Source: Bryobacterales bacterium | Lineage (GTDB): Bacteria > Acidobacteriota > Terriglobia > Bryobacterales > UBA6623 | Assembly (NCBI GenBank): GCA_028819255.1 | Contig: JAPPMB010000048.1 | Span: 1 to 40,449, forward strand | Direction: 5' to 3' | Length of the DNA stretch: 40,449 nucleotides | Part shown: positions 8,700-18,470 of the stretch, in pieces | Layout: each line of letters opens with the position of its first letter | Numbering within the stretch: position 1 is the first letter of the stretch | The notes under the pieces: generated by a model | Database searches by the model: none | Told to the model about the DNA's origin: nothing | Seen by the model: the letters and a program-made list of their open reading frames with translations, nothing else | Made by a program: the position numbers and the translations under genes

Positions 8700-9542
8700 T
8701 CTTGAGGGGCCAGCGCAGCGCCTGGGCGGGGCGGCTCACGCTGCCACATCCGAATCGTATTGAGACCTGCTCGCTACAGTCAAGCAGCAATTCTCAGAGT
8801 TCGGGGTCCGGCCAGGGCATGGAGGCCATGACGGGAGTTCGCGCTTGCCTTGGGCAGCCGGTGAGGAGCAGTCCAGGAGGCTCGCGACCGCCGGTAGACC
8901 GACCCGGCCGGGCGCACCGCTGGCTGCGGTTTCCGCAGGAGCCCGGCAGTGACCGCCCTGCAAACCGGCAGCGCTGGCGCGAAAGGGCCACGAGCGGGCA
9001 CATGGCGCCGGAGTCCTTCCTGAATAAGACGGTTGCGCCATCTAGCGGGACGGAGACGTCTTGCGGCCAGGTTCGGTCCCGATGGCCTTGTCCTTGCCGC
9101 CTTTGTCGAATGGCAGGCGGCCATGCTCGGCGAGAAGCCGATGCAGCGTTGTCGCACCCCGCTCCGGCAGCCCGTCGCGCAGATCGCCCGCTGCCGAGAC
9201 CGGTCCCGCGGACCCCAGAGGACACATGGAGGTCGCAGCGGGAGATTCGGGTCGGCCTGCAGAACGAGGCGCTCGGATCGTCCGGCGGCGGACGCCAAGG
9301 GAGACAGTTCTTGAAGATGTTGCGGTGCTGTGCGGCGGCACGGCGTGGTTGCGCCGATGGACGGTTCGAGCAGGTCCCTCGCTGGCGGGTCAGGTCATCC
9401 CTCGGCCGGATTCGCCGCCGCAGGGGGATACACTGTTGGACGCTGCGACCGCACGCCTCCTCGGTGGCGACCGAATGCGTCGGCATCTGCCCGCGTCGCT
9501 CATCTGCGTCTCGATCTCAGTGGCTCCCATCACCGCCAGGCC
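8700..9542. other. intergenic region between divergent operons
   Basis: About 840 bp between the GH32 gene on the minus strand and the sulfatase gene on the plus strand. Open frames on both strands were read and none has a recognisable domain, signal peptide or stable homology. The region must contain the promoters for both operons, but no convincing -35/-10 pair was identified. Confidence 0.5.
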
Positions 9543-11063
9543 ATGACCCGAAGAGACTTTGCCTCCCGGACCGCTCTGGGCGCCACCGGGCTCGCAGCAG
9601 GCTGCGCGGACCGCGCCCGGCCTCCGAACGTAGTGGTGTGCCTAACCGACCAGTTGCGGCCGTTCGAAATCGGCTGCTACGGGCATCCCGTCGTACGCAC
9701 GCCGAACATCGATCGTTTAGCGGCAGAGGGCTTCCGATTCGAGGTAGGCGTCACCAACAGCCCGGTCTGCTCTCCTGCGCGCGCCTCGGTGCTCAGCGGA
9801 CAGTACGCAAGGACATGCACGGGCTCCATTCGGAATGTCGGGTCGGTCGGCACCCAGCGCACCAGGCTGCCGGAAGCGACGTTGCCCGAGATCCTGGCTG
9901 CCGAAGGTTACGCCACTGGCCATGTCGGCAAGTGGCACGTTCATGTCGACCCGTTCCTGCTGGGGTTTGACTATGCGTACTACCCAGTGGAGATTCCCCA
10001 TCGGTACTACGGACGCAACATGCGCGAAGCGGTGAGGGAGCCCGGCAGGCTCTCGGTCGACACGGGCGACCAGGCGGTCGTCGACGGATTCATGCCGCAC
10101 GCCGCGAGCGAGAGGATGCGTCGGTTCGTCCGCTCGAACCGGGACCGGCCGTTCTTCCTCAACTACTCCGTCTCCCTCCCGCACATGCCGATCGGGCCGG
10201 GGAATCTGCCGGACAAGTACGTCGACATGTACGGCAGGAACGAGGTTCCGCTCCGTGACAACGTCTACGACTCTGAGGGGCGGCTGTTCAGGGACGACTG
10301 GTGGTTCAAGGTCTACACGAAGTGGGACTACTTCTGGCGCACCCGAGGCGGCGCCCCTGACGCTCCAGGCGACGCCTTGCCGGAGGGGTTCGACCTGAGG
10401 GACCTGACCGCCTATTACTGCGGAGCGGTGACTTGCACGGACGACCTGGTCGGAGACCTGATGGCCGCCTTGGAAGAGAACGGCATCGCCGACAACACGA
10501 TCGTTGTCCTTTCTTCGGATCACGGCGAACTGCTCGGGAACCACGGCACGTACAACAAGGACCGCCTCTACGAGGAGGCGATCCGCGTGCCGATGGTCTA
10601 CCGGCACCCGGAGGGGTTCGGCCCCGGCGAGACCGCCGCGCAGGTAGCTTCCAACGTGGACATCGCGCCGACTTTGCTCGACTCCTGCGGATTGTCCGTT
10701 GCTCCGCATATGCAGGGCCAGAGCCTCCTGCCCGTCATGCAGGGCCGGCGGCCTGCCCTTGACCGTGATTTCTCGTTTGTGGAAGCCGCCGGCTATCAGG
10801 GAATCTCGTATGCCATGCCGTATTCGATGATGGGCCTCCGATCCCCGTCGCACAAGTACGGCATCGAAGTCGGCGAAGACGACCGCACCGTTCGAAACGA
10901 GAGGGCGGTCTTCCACGACCTGCGGACCGACCCCTACGAGCTTGACAATCTTGCCGGCGGAGCCGCGCAAGCCGACGTCGCCGCATCGCTGCGGGAGACG
11001 CTGCTCGATTGGCATCGCTCCACGCCCTGGCTCCACGTATCGGATGAGCTGCCCCACCTCTGA
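9543..11063 (+). CDS. Tat-exported lipoprotein sulfatase
   Basis: The ATG at 9543 begins 'MTRRDFASRT', a twin-arginine signal, and 'GLAAGC' gives a lipobox (Cys21), so this start is preferred over the upstream in-frame ATG at 9330. Motifs are 'PNVVVCLTDQLRPFEIGCYG', the FGly motif 'CSPARASVLSG' (Cys76), 'GKWHVHVDPFLLGFDYAYYP', and 'LSSDHGELLGNHGTYNKDRLYEEAIRVPMVYR', where the LGNHG and EE-A-IRVP loops resemble the choline-/N-sulfoglucosamine-sulfatase-like group. About 506 residues, normal for the family. It is encoded divergently from the other three sulfatases and 60 bp before an MFS carrier, suggesting hydrolysis followed by uptake. Confidence 0.93.
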   Translation: MTRRDFASRTALGATGLAAGCADRARPPNVVVCLTDQLRPFEIGCYGHPVVRTPNIDRLAAEGFRFEVGVTNSPVCSPARASVLSGQYARTCTGSIRNVGSVGTQRTRLPEATLPEILAAEGYATGHVGKWHVHVDPFLLGFDYAYYPVEIPHRYYGRNMREAVREPGRLSVDTGDQAVVDGFMPHAASERMRRFVRSNRDRPFFLNYSVSLPHMPIGPGNLPDKYVDMYGRNEVPLRDNVYDSEGRLFRDDWWFKVYTKWDYFWRTRGGAPDAPGDALPEGFDLRDLTAYYCGAVTCTDDLVGDLMAALEENGIADNTIVVLSSDHGELLGNHGTYNKDRLYEEAIRVPMVYRHPEGFGPGETAAQVASNVDIAPTLLDSCGLSVAPHMQGQSLLPVMQGRRPALDRDFSFVEAAGYQGISYAMPYSMMGLRSPSHKYGIEVGEDDRTVRNERAVFHDLRTDPYELDNLAGGAAQADVAASLRETLLDWHRSTPWLHVSDELPHL

Positions 11064-11123
11064 TCCGGGCGCGCGGTCTCCTTCCCGCTTCGTGCACACA
11101 GCCCCTCGTCCGGTGATTGCGTA

Positions 11124-12425
11124 GTGGCCGACCCAACCGCGTCCGATCTCCGCTCGCGCGTGCTGGCTATGGCGGCGCTGATCACTGCGGGAGAAATGAT
11201 CTACAGCCTGCCGTACCACCTGGCTCGATACTTCCGGCCGACCGTGCGAGAGGTCTTCGAATTCTCGAACACGGATCTCGGGGACATCTTTGTGCCGTAC
11301 GGCATCGTCGCGATGCTCGCCTACTTCCCGGGAGGGGTCCTCGCTGACCGCTTTCCGCCCCGCAAGCTCATGGCTTTCGCGCTCGTTTCAACGGGCCTGG
11401 GCGGCTTCTACTTCATGACGCTGCCCGAATTCCTGGGCACTTCGATCCTGTTCGGGTACTGGGGCCTGACGACCGTTCTTCCGTTCTGGTGTGCCATGAT
11501 TCGCGCAACCCGGATTTGGGGGGGGCAGACAGAGCAGGGACGCGGATTCGGATTCCTGGACGGCGGCCGCGGTCTTCTCGCCGCGGTGGCTGCGAGCGTT
11601 GGAGTGCTTCTGCTCGGAACGTGGATCGGAGCCGATCCGACAAATGCCACCGCTGAGGAACGCGCGGCGGCCTTCCGGTTGCTTGTCCTCTACTACAGCG
11701 TTCTGACAATGGCCGCCGGCATTGTGGTCTGGAAGTGGATACCCGATCCGCTACCGACGGAGGCGAGAGCGGCACGCTACGCCAGATCCAATGTCAAGGC
11801 GGTGCTCGGAATGCGCTCGGTCTGGATGCAGGCGACCATCGTGGTCTGTGCCTACTGCGGCTACAAGGCTCTGGACAACTACTCGGTCTATGCCTATGAC
11901 GTGCTCGGAATGAACGAAATCAGCGCTGCGCGATACACTGCTGTCTTCGGATACATCCGACCCGTGGCCGCGATTGGCGCGGGATTCCTGGGCGACCGTT
12001 TCGGGATTGCGAGGGTCATCGCGATCCTGTTCGGATCGATGGCCGCGAGCTGGTCAGTCCTAGCTGTTCTGGACGCAAGTCCGGAACTGCTCCTGGTGGT
12101 GCATGCCAACCTGCTCATTTCGATCTTTGGCGTGTACGCCCTTCGCGGCCTGTACTTCGCCTTGCTGGAAGAGGCGCGGGTGCCGGACTCGCTGACCGGA
12201 ACCGCCGTTGGCCTGATTTCGCTCGTCGGATACACGCCCGACATCTTCCTCTATCCGATCGTGGGCCGTCTTCTGGACGCGACCCCGGGGGTCGGAGGGC
12301 ACCAGCACGCCTTCCTTCTCCTTTCGGGAATCGCGGTCGCCGGACTGCTGGTCACCATCGGCCTCCATCGCCGCATAGCCCGGCCGTCATCAGCGGACTC
12401 CGCAGGAGGCAGGGCGCAAGCCTGA
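11124..12425 (+). CDS. MFS transporter
   Basis: About 433 residues with twelve predicted membrane helices. The loop between helices 2 and 3 is 'GGVLADRFPPRKLM', the MFS signature G-x-x-x-D-R-x-x-x-R-K, and its counterpart in the second half is 'GAGFLGDRFGIARV'. The start is a GTG at 11124; an ATG at 11169 is possible but would cut into the region preceding helix 1. Overall character resembles the anion/organic-acid and nitrate-type permeases rather than sugar porters, but the substrate is not readable. It sits between a sulfatase and an alpha-mannosidase on the same strand, so it may import a released sugar, sugar acid or sulfated product. Confidence 0.88.
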   Translation: MADPTASDLRSRVLAMAALITAGEMIYSLPYHLARYFRPTVREVFEFSNTDLGDIFVPYGIVAMLAYFPGGVLADRFPPRKLMAFALVSTGLGGFYFMTLPEFLGTSILFGYWGLTTVLPFWCAMIRATRIWGGQTEQGRGFGFLDGGRGLLAAVAASVGVLLLGTWIGADPTNATAEERAAAFRLLVLYYSVLTMAAGIVVWKWIPDPLPTEARAARYARSNVKAVLGMRSVWMQATIVVCAYCGYKALDNYSVYAYDVLGMNEISAARYTAVFGYIRPVAAIGAGFLGDRFGIARVIAILFGSMAASWSVLAVLDASPELLLVVHANLLISIFGVYALRGLYFALLEEARVPDSLTGTAVGLISLVGYTPDIFLYPIVGRLLDATPGVGGHQHAFLLLSGIAVAGLLVTIGLHRRIARPSSADSAGGRAQA

Positions 12426-12489
12426 CTCGGCACCGACAAAGGATGCGCGCTGACGGATTCCGCAGCCCGTTTGCGGTAGCTTGATGTAA

Positions 12490-15219
12490 ATGGCCATTGA
12501 CCGTCGCGAATTCCTTGGAATGATGACGCTGCTTGGCGCCGCTGCGCAGGCAGCGGCCCAGGTCGGCGATCCGGAGTCCACGTCCTACGAGGAGGTGCGG
12601 AGCAAGATCGAGGGCGCGAAGATTCTTCTCGTCCCGTACAGCCACAACGACTTCTCCTGGTTTGCCTCCGAAGCCTGGCACTGGGAGCGGGCGGCTCTGA
12701 TCGACGAACGGGCCGTCGAGATCATGCGGACGGACGAGAACTTCAAGTGGTTCATCGACGCCAAGCTGGAGCGGATCGACCGGACTGCCGAGGTCAAGCC
12801 CGAGGTGCTGAGAGAACTCAAGGACCTGTCCAGGGACGGGCGGGTCGGCATCTCGGCCGGAACTGTCGCCAACAACGACAATCCGTTCAACGAGCCGGAG
12901 GCCGTGATCAGGAACATGACACTGGGTCGAGAGTTCTTCGAGCGTGAATTTCCGGATGCCAGGCTCGACGTGGCCTGCTTCATCGACATCCATCCCGGAC
13001 ACACCCAGATGCCCCAGATCCTGCGCAAGGCCGGCTACAGCTACTACCGGTTCACGCGGCCCATCTGGGCGCTCGACCGCAAGGGCTACAAGCGCGAATT
13101 CGTCTGGGAGGGCCTTGACGGCAGCGAGGTGACGCTGACCTATGGTCCGTACGGCTGGCTCGCCGGCGGCTGGGGCATGGGCAAGGGGCCGGGCGGCTAT
13201 CTGAGTGAGCTGAACGCCTATGAGGAGGACTGGGAAGGGGCGGTGCGTGCTTTGTACGACTCGGCGCTCCGCTTCCTCATGCCGGCAAGCGAGACCAAGG
13301 TGATTTGGCTGCCGGTCGGCCTCGACCACACCTTGCCACTCTCGCTGCCCACCTACAACGCCGACCTTGACGGGGAGCCGACGCTCGACCTTCCCGGATT
13401 CGTGAAGGCCTGGCAGGAGCGAGAATCGACGCCGCTGCAGTTTGCGACGCCGACCGAGTACTTCGCCGAACTGGAGAAGGCCCGGTCGTCGATCCCGAGA
13501 TTCAGCGGTCCAGTCGATCCGGTCGGCTGGCCGTTCTGGTACGGACAGTGCGGCAGCAGGGGTCTCGACAACTGGCGGGACCGCGTGAACCACCGGCTCG
13601 TGGAGGCCGAGGTCTACAGCTCCCTCGCCGCGTGTGCGGGTTCGAGCTACCCGGAAGCCAGGATCGAGAAGCTCTGGCACGAGGCCTTGACCCTCTATCC
13701 GCACGACGGCCTCTACGTCGGCGACGAGGACATGCCCGAGGCCATAGAAATCGGCCGGAACGTGACCCATCATGCGGGCCGGCTGCAGAAGGAAGCCATG
13801 CGCCAGCTCGTCCACCGCATCCGGACCGACGGCGAGACACAGACGATCGCGGTGTTCAATCCGCTGGCCTGGAACCGCCGCGAGACGCTCGAGCTCAAGG
13901 CCGTCTTCGCCGAACCGAGGTTCACCAAGCTGAAGGTCCTCGATGCGAAGGGCGGGGAACTGAAGCACCAGCTGTTGAGGATTCGGCACTTCAACAATTC
14001 CAGCGAGCATCTTCCGCCGGGGGCGAAGAACACCTACAAGGAGGCATGGCTGCTGGCGGACTGCGAGATTCCGGCGCTGGGCTACACAACGCTGCGCATC
14101 GTTCGCGCAGACGGGGACGAGGAACCGGCCCATCCCGACGCGCCTGTGAGTGTCCTAGAGAACGATTCCGTCCGAATCGAGCTGGGTTCCGAGGGAATCG
14201 GCGTCGTCCGGGACAAGCTCAGGAATGTGACGTACCTGGGCGCCGGGAATCCGGTCTTCTACAGGAACGAGGATCCCTGGCCGTGGCACGGCGGGCCGGT
14301 GACCGGCGAGGAGGGCATCGAGGGAGCGAGCTGGCGGCTCGTCGAGGACGGTCCGTTTCGCACTTCGGCGAAGATGCGCGGGCGGATCGCGGACCACAAG
14401 GTCGAACTTACGCTCTCGCTGAACCACTCGTCCGGGCGCATCGACTTCCTGTTCGAGGTGGACAGTGCGGGCGGCTCCGGCTACTTCGCGGCGAACGCAG
14501 TCTTTGACTTCGATGCGATTCCGACGGCTGGAATACCGTACGGAGCAGAGGCTCGCGACCTGTCGGGCGAGCCTTGGGGGGACGGCACGGACCCTAACGA
14601 GGAACTGCTTCGCAGAAACGTGTTCTTTGCCCACCACTGGGTCGACTACAGCGGTGCCGGCAAGGGACTGACGCTCCTCGGAGCCGAAGGCAAGCGGGGC
14701 TGGCTGTTCCACCCCGAGCAGCGCTCCCTCGAGCACATCCTGATGATGACGATCGAGCCCCGAGGCGAAATGGAGAACCAGTTCGCGAATCCGTACTTCA
14801 CCGGCCAGGGCAGACACGGTTTCTCCTACTCCCTGGTTCTGCACGGCGGAGACTGGCGCCAGGCACGGATCCCACAGATCGCGGAGGAGCAGATTCATCC
14901 CTGCAGGTCGAGGCACGTCTACGCGCGAGAAGGCGCGACGCTGCCCGCCACGAGGAGCTTCCTGTCCCCCAGCCCCGACAGTGTCGCGGTCTCGAGCTGG
15001 CTCTTCAGGAAGGGCGCGTACGAAGTCCGGCTCTTTGACACGGCAGGGAAAGGAGGTCCGGTCACGGTTGACCTCCCGGTACAGGCGCGCTCCTGCCAGG
15101 CAGTGGACTTCAATGGACGACCGATGGCAACGCCCGAGGTCAGCCTCAGCGGCAGGACAGCTTCGTTCGACATGGGAGAGTGGGAGATCGTGACGCTGCG
15201 CTTTGAGGCAAGTGCGTGA
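12490..15219 (+). CDS. GH38-type alpha-mannosidase, Tat-exported
   Basis: A 909-residue protein that starts 'MAIDRREFLG', a twin-arginine signal. The catalytic alpha/beta domain has 'PYSHNDFSW' (zinc ligands His52 and Asp54, matching the GH38 H-x-D motif) and 'FIDIHPGHTQMPQIL', where Asp166 corresponds to the nucleophile/zinc ligand of the usual D-P-F-G-H. A helical middle domain near residues 360-440 and the large C-terminal beta-sandwich from ~450 onward ('VFNPLAWNR', then repeated beta strands) are typical of GH38 enzymes, including the C-terminal Glyco_hydro_38C region. It retains the zinc residues that could be checked. The product would hydrolyse alpha-mannosides, perhaps N-glycan or mannan chains, outside the cytoplasm. 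The family also includes mannosylglycerate hydrolases, so specificity is open. Confidence 0.9.
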   Translation: MAIDRREFLGMMTLLGAAAQAAAQVGDPESTSYEEVRSKIEGAKILLVPYSHNDFSWFASEAWHWERAALIDERAVEIMRTDENFKWFIDAKLERIDRTAEVKPEVLRELKDLSRDGRVGISAGTVANNDNPFNEPEAVIRNMTLGREFFEREFPDARLDVACFIDIHPGHTQMPQILRKAGYSYYRFTRPIWALDRKGYKREFVWEGLDGSEVTLTYGPYGWLAGGWGMGKGPGGYLSELNAYEEDWEGAVRALYDSALRFLMPASETKVIWLPVGLDHTLPLSLPTYNADLDGEPTLDLPGFVKAWQERESTPLQFATPTEYFAELEKARSSIPRFSGPVDPVGWPFWYGQCGSRGLDNWRDRVNHRLVEAEVYSSLAACAGSSYPEARIEKLWHEALTLYPHDGLYVGDEDMPEAIEIGRNVTHHAGRLQKEAMRQLVHRIRTDGETQTIAVFNPLAWNRRETLELKAVFAEPRFTKLKVLDAKGGELKHQLLRIRHFNNSSEHLPPGAKNTYKEAWLLADCEIPALGYTTLRIVRADGDEEPAHPDAPVSVLENDSVRIELGSEGIGVVRDKLRNVTYLGAGNPVFYRNEDPWPWHGGPVTGEEGIEGASWRLVEDGPFRTSAKMRGRIADHKVELTLSLNHSSGRIDFLFEVDSAGGSGYFAANAVFDFDAIPTAGIPYGAEARDLSGEPWGDGTDPNEELLRRNVFFAHHWVDYSGAGKGLTLLGAEGKRGWLFHPEQRSLEHILMMTIEPRGEMENQFANPYFTGQGRHGFSYSLVLHGGDWRQARIPQIAEEQIHPCRSRHVYAREGATLPATRSFLSPSPDSVAVSSWLFRKGAYEVRLFDTAGKGGPVTVDLPVQARSCQAVDFNGRPMATPEVSLSGRTASFDMGEWEIVTLRFEASA

Positions 15220-15646
15220 TGCGCCGGGTCGTGGTGCGTCCGGCCGCTAGCAGGGCGTTCATGCAAGGGCAGGAGCCCCTTATGCAGAGGAGGATCTTTC
15301 GGGATCAGAATCTGCTTCAGTCCAAGTCGTTCACCTCCTCAAGCCGATCCGACTGTCACCGGCTGGAGCGGCAGTTGCCGGGTGGGTTTCGCCCTCACTG
15401 AGAAACAGCGCCTCGGCGCCCGAGATATCCGGGCCAGCCCTTTTCGCTCCCGGCCCCGCTGGCGTCCGAGCTGGTGAGGGTCCACCCTCTTGTGGCAAAT
15501 GCGCATGGAGCAGCGAAAGGATCAGCCGCATGCGGTCAGGGTGTCGCAACGGGAGGCACATTCACGCCGCATCGATTCGAATTTCCGAGAAGGGCGGAAT
15601 TCGTCGAGCAGCCGCAACGGATGCTAGAGGCTAGTACACTGGCCGC
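15220..15646. other. intergenic region, nothing recognised
   Basis: About 430 bp between the mannosidase and PhoX-like genes. Short open frames on both strands show no known domain. A TAGTACACT sequence at 15632-15640 is close enough to the PhoX-like start to be a -10 region, but no -35 box is evident. Confidence 0.45.
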
Positions 15647-17002
15647 ATGCCGTCGTCACTTCTCCTCCGTCGCCAGTTCCTCGCCCTCAACTGTGGTCTT
15701 GCCGGCGCGGCAACCCTCGGCTCCCTCGCGTGCAGAAACGGCGCCGAGGGGGAGGCCAAGCGCAGGGACCAGGCCAGCTATGGCCCGCTTCAGCCGGCCA
15801 AGGACGAGGCGACCGGCCTCCCGCTACTCCATCTTCCGGCTGGCTTCCGGTATGTGTCATTCGGATGGACGGGGGACCCTCTCCGGGGCGGCGTGCACAC
15901 CCCGGGAGCACACGACGGGATGGCCGCCTTCGCATCGAGCGGGAGCCGGATCCGGCTGGTCCGCAATCATGAGCTCAAAACGGGCAAGGCGTTCGCGGCT
16001 GATCCGGTGTACGACCGCAACGGAGGCGGCGGCACGACAACGATCGAGTTCGACACGGAATCGGGATCGGTCATCGACGCATGGGCGAGCCTCGCCGGAA
16101 CGGCGGTGAACTGCGCAGGCGGCCCGACTCCGTGGGGCTCGTGGCTGTCATGCGAGGAGACCGTGCTCGGGCCGGGCGGGGAGAACGCGTACGGCATGCC
16201 GCACGGATACGTGTTCGAGGTTCCGGCGGATGGCTCCGCAACTGCGGAGCCGTACCGCGCGATGGGCCGGTTCGTGCACGAGGCCGTCTCGGTCGACCCG
16301 GAGACGGGCATCGTGTACGAGACAGAGGACCGGGGCCAGGCCGGCTTCTACAGGTTCATTCCTGCCGAACCGGGCCGGCTGGCATCCGGCGGCAACCTCG
16401 AGATGCTGGCTTTGGAGCACCGCGCGGGCGCCGACACGAGGAAGGGGCAGACGCCAGGGACGTGGGAGCCCGTGAGGTGGGTTCCGATCAGCGAGCCGGA
16501 CCCGAATCCCATCGAGGATGACAGCGTGCGTGCGCAGGGCGTGCGGGAAGGCGCGGCGACGTTCGGGCGCCTCGAGGGGACTTGGCACGGTAACGGGCGC
16601 ATCTACATCGTCTCGACCAACGGAGGCGATGCCGAGTCCGGCCAGATCTGGGAATACGATCCCGCAGGGGAGCGCCTCGCGCTCCTCTACGAGTCGCCCG
16701 GCGCCGAGGTGTTGGACATGCCCGACAATATCTGCGTGAGCCCGCGTGGCGGCCTCGTCCTGTGCGAGGACGGCGAAGGCGAGGACCAAGTGAGGGGCCT
16801 CACCACGAGCGGCGAGATCTTCCCGTTTGCCAAGAACAACGTGGTCCTTGGCGGGGAGCGGAACGGATTGGAAGGGGATTTCCGCGACAGCGAATTCGCG
16901 GGGGCTACCTTTAGCCCGGACGGGCGCTGGCTCTTCTTCAACGTGCAGAGGCCAGGGATCTCGTTCGCCGTGACAGGCCCTTGGGAAGCCGGCTTGATCT
17001 AA
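15647..17002 (+). CDS. PhoX-like alkaline phosphatase / DUF839 family protein
   Basis: 451 residues with a Tat-type start ('LLRRQFLALN', hydrophobic core, Cys near residue 29). Family motifs run in order. 'LVRNHE' (about 104-109) is followed by 'NCAGGPTPWGSWLSCEE' (155-171) and 'GRFVHEAVSVDPETGIVYETED'. These are followed by 'GFYRF', 'DNICVSPRGGLVLCEDG' and 'EFAGATFSPDGRWLFFNVQRPG'. These give the six-bladed propeller and the acidic metal ligands (Glu of NHE, Glu of CEE, Glu of ED) used by PhoX with calcium and iron. The expected role is periplasmic phosphatase activity on phosphomonoesters. Some DUF839 members lack shown phosphatase activity, so the exact substrate is inferred. It stands alone after the mannosidase. 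Confidence 0.88.
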   Translation: MPSSLLLRRQFLALNCGLAGAATLGSLACRNGAEGEAKRRDQASYGPLQPAKDEATGLPLLHLPAGFRYVSFGWTGDPLRGGVHTPGAHDGMAAFASSGSRIRLVRNHELKTGKAFAADPVYDRNGGGGTTTIEFDTESGSVIDAWASLAGTAVNCAGGPTPWGSWLSCEETVLGPGGENAYGMPHGYVFEVPADGSATAEPYRAMGRFVHEAVSVDPETGIVYETEDRGQAGFYRFIPAEPGRLASGGNLEMLALEHRAGADTRKGQTPGTWEPVRWVPISEPDPNPIEDDSVRAQGVREGAATFGRLEGTWHGNGRIYIVSTNGGDAESGQIWEYDPAGERLALLYESPGAEVLDMPDNICVSPRGGLVLCEDGEGEDQVRGLTTSGEIFPFAKNNVVLGGERNGLEGDFRDSEFAGATFSPDGRWLFFNVQRPGISFAVTGPWEAGLI

Positions 17003-17092
17003 GGCCTGCCGAATCCGCGGGTTGCTATGCCGGTTCAAGCCTCCCGCAAGGAGGTGGTGCCCTGTGCAAGCTGCACAATGCGGGCGAATCAA

Positions 17093-17470
17093 TCAAGCTG
17101 CCGCCAGCATGTTCCAGGGCAGTCGCCGCCCGTTCAGGCTCACCGCCACCCACCTCATCTGCTCCGCCGCGTCTAGGTCCCGCGCGTTGTGACGACCGGT
17201 GAACTCGGCCAGGTAGCGCTGCAGATGCTGCACGCTCATGTGATGGCAGGTGCCGTACAAGCTGCGTTTGAACAGAGAGCGGAACGACTCGATGCTGTTG
17301 GCATGCAACGTGCTGCGCACGTGTTCGCCAGCCGAGTGCCGCATTGTGCGCGAAGCCCTCCAGCGACGCATACGACGAGGAGGAGTCTGCGCGCACCGCG
17401 CCTCCCAGGCTCGCTTGCTCCTTCACAAAGCCCTGCAGCTCGTGCTTGGTCGTCTCGGCCACTGGCCTAG
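17093..17470 (-). pseudogene. IS1595 (ISXO2-like) transposase, C-terminal remnant
   Basis: The minus strand reads 'ETTKHELQGFVKEQ', an acidic-rich 'ADSSSSYASLEGFAHN', then after a one-base frame change near 17345 'HANSIESFRSLFKRSLYGTCHHMS', 'HLQRYLAEFTGRHNARDLDAAEQM' (shown in two parts: HLQRYLAEFTGRHN and ARDLDAAEQM) and a normal stop. These are the last motifs of the IS1595/ISXO2 DDE-like domain, with the 'N-x-I-E-S-F' and 'F-x-x-R-H-N' segments. The N-terminal zinc ribbon and first catalytic Asp region are missing, so the element is dead. It marks the left border of the AT-rich block that follows. Confidence 0.82.
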
Positions 17471-17509
17471 CATCCTATCTCGCTCTTTTCAGTATCCCAC
17501 CGAAGGCAT

Positions 17510-18010
17510 GCCAGAGATTTGATCGTGTATTTCATGGCCACGAAACTCTAAATGGTCAGTAATTTTCTCTTGCTAAGATAACAAGTCATACAGCTACTAT
17601 TTTCATCGGTGTGTCGATTCTGTATATTGGTTTCGATCGCTTGGATTCACTGAAGTATTCCGCGTCAATGAGTGGATTGAATCAAATTCATAGCACAGAG
17701 TATTCAATCATAAGAGTGTTTTGTCATGCAGAGTATATCGTTATTATACTCGATTATATTTTTTCAATACGCCGGGGAACAGAGCCAATAATTACAGCGA
17801 CAGTCTGTCAACATTCGCAATCCTTATGAGACACCATACCCATGGATATATCCGATGGATTGTATTCATTCACTTGACTAGGATCGTAGTCTATCATCTC
17901 CGAAGAATCTGGGATCACGATCTTTCAACGAAGGACAAGATCGAGGTATTTCGCGAAAGGACGACATCCTATGGGGATCCCGGGTGCCTTTCACGGGATG
18001 CGTCTACTAT
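17510..18010. other. AT-rich block of about 500 bp
   Basis: Sampled 60-base lines contain 22 (17521-17580) and 16 (17701-17760) G or C bases, that is ~37% and ~27%, while flanking lines are visibly well above 55%. Two short open frames (17611-17829, 17721-18029) are not recognisable and their residue mix (many I, S, Y) simply mirrors base composition. No tRNA, no clear repeat and no CRISPR unit was seen. It begins right next to an IS1595 fossil, so it is probably foreign DNA; a silencer-bound or replication-related function cannot be excluded. Confidence 0.75.
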
Positions 18011-18470
18011 GGATGCGCTTGCAGCTTAACCGGTGTTCGCGCATAGAACCACCGGGTCCGAGGAAAGCGCACTGGATGCCGGTTCCTTTCGAAGTGGAGA
18101 TTGCCAAGGTTCTGTAGCAGGACAAAGCGAGTTCACCAATATGCACCGTCGACGCGAGGAGAGCCGTGTCGACCGGCCCGAACGGCGGTGACGAGGCACT
18201 CGGGCCGCGCCCGGCACACCAGTGGTCAACGTAACAATCCTGCCACCCCTCCGGCGGCACGAATCCCCCGACACGCCGGCCTGCAGGGGCGCGCCTCCGA
18301 GCCATGGCCGGCGTTCCTCGCAATCCGGGCGGCGTCGTGCTCCTCTCCCAAATGCTTCGCCCCCCCTCACACCCGCGACAGCATTTGCAACTCATCCCCC
18401 GCGAACCGACGACCGACGGCAACCGGGGAATCAAGGGAGTAGCCGACCGCCGGCGGCTTATGCTGAGGGT
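18011..18470. other. intergenic region, nothing recognised
   Basis: GC-rich sequence between the AT-rich block and the nucleotidyltransferase pair. The long in-frame upstream extension of the next gene (from 18222) is rich in Pro, Arg and Ser with no domain, so it is taken as non-coding. No definite promoter is seen; a TATGCT at 18460-18465 could be a -10 box. Confidence 0.45.

Noticed and set aside
8780..9341. Minus-strand frames in the divergent intergenic region that might be a decayed gene
   Set aside because: No motif could be matched in any frame, so there is no ground to name a pseudogene.
9330..9542. The upstream extension of the sulfatase frame
   Set aside because: The Tat signal and lipobox begin at the ATG at 9543, and the extension has low-complexity Arg/Ser/Gly sequence.
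9717..11219. A 500-codon minus-strand frame
   Set aside because: Antisense of the sulfatase at 9543-11063, no domain and no ribosome binding site.
12352..14133. A 593-codon minus-strand frame
   Set aside because: Antisense of the GH38 gene; residues are a shadow of its codons.
17040..17054. A perfect hairpin CCTCC-CGCAA-GGAGG after the PhoX-like gene
   Set aside because: The stem is only five base pairs and no T-tract follows, so a terminator cannot be claimed.
17611..18029. Small open frames in the AT-rich block
   Set aside because: Residue use follows base composition, there is no Shine-Dalgarno and no recognisable pattern.
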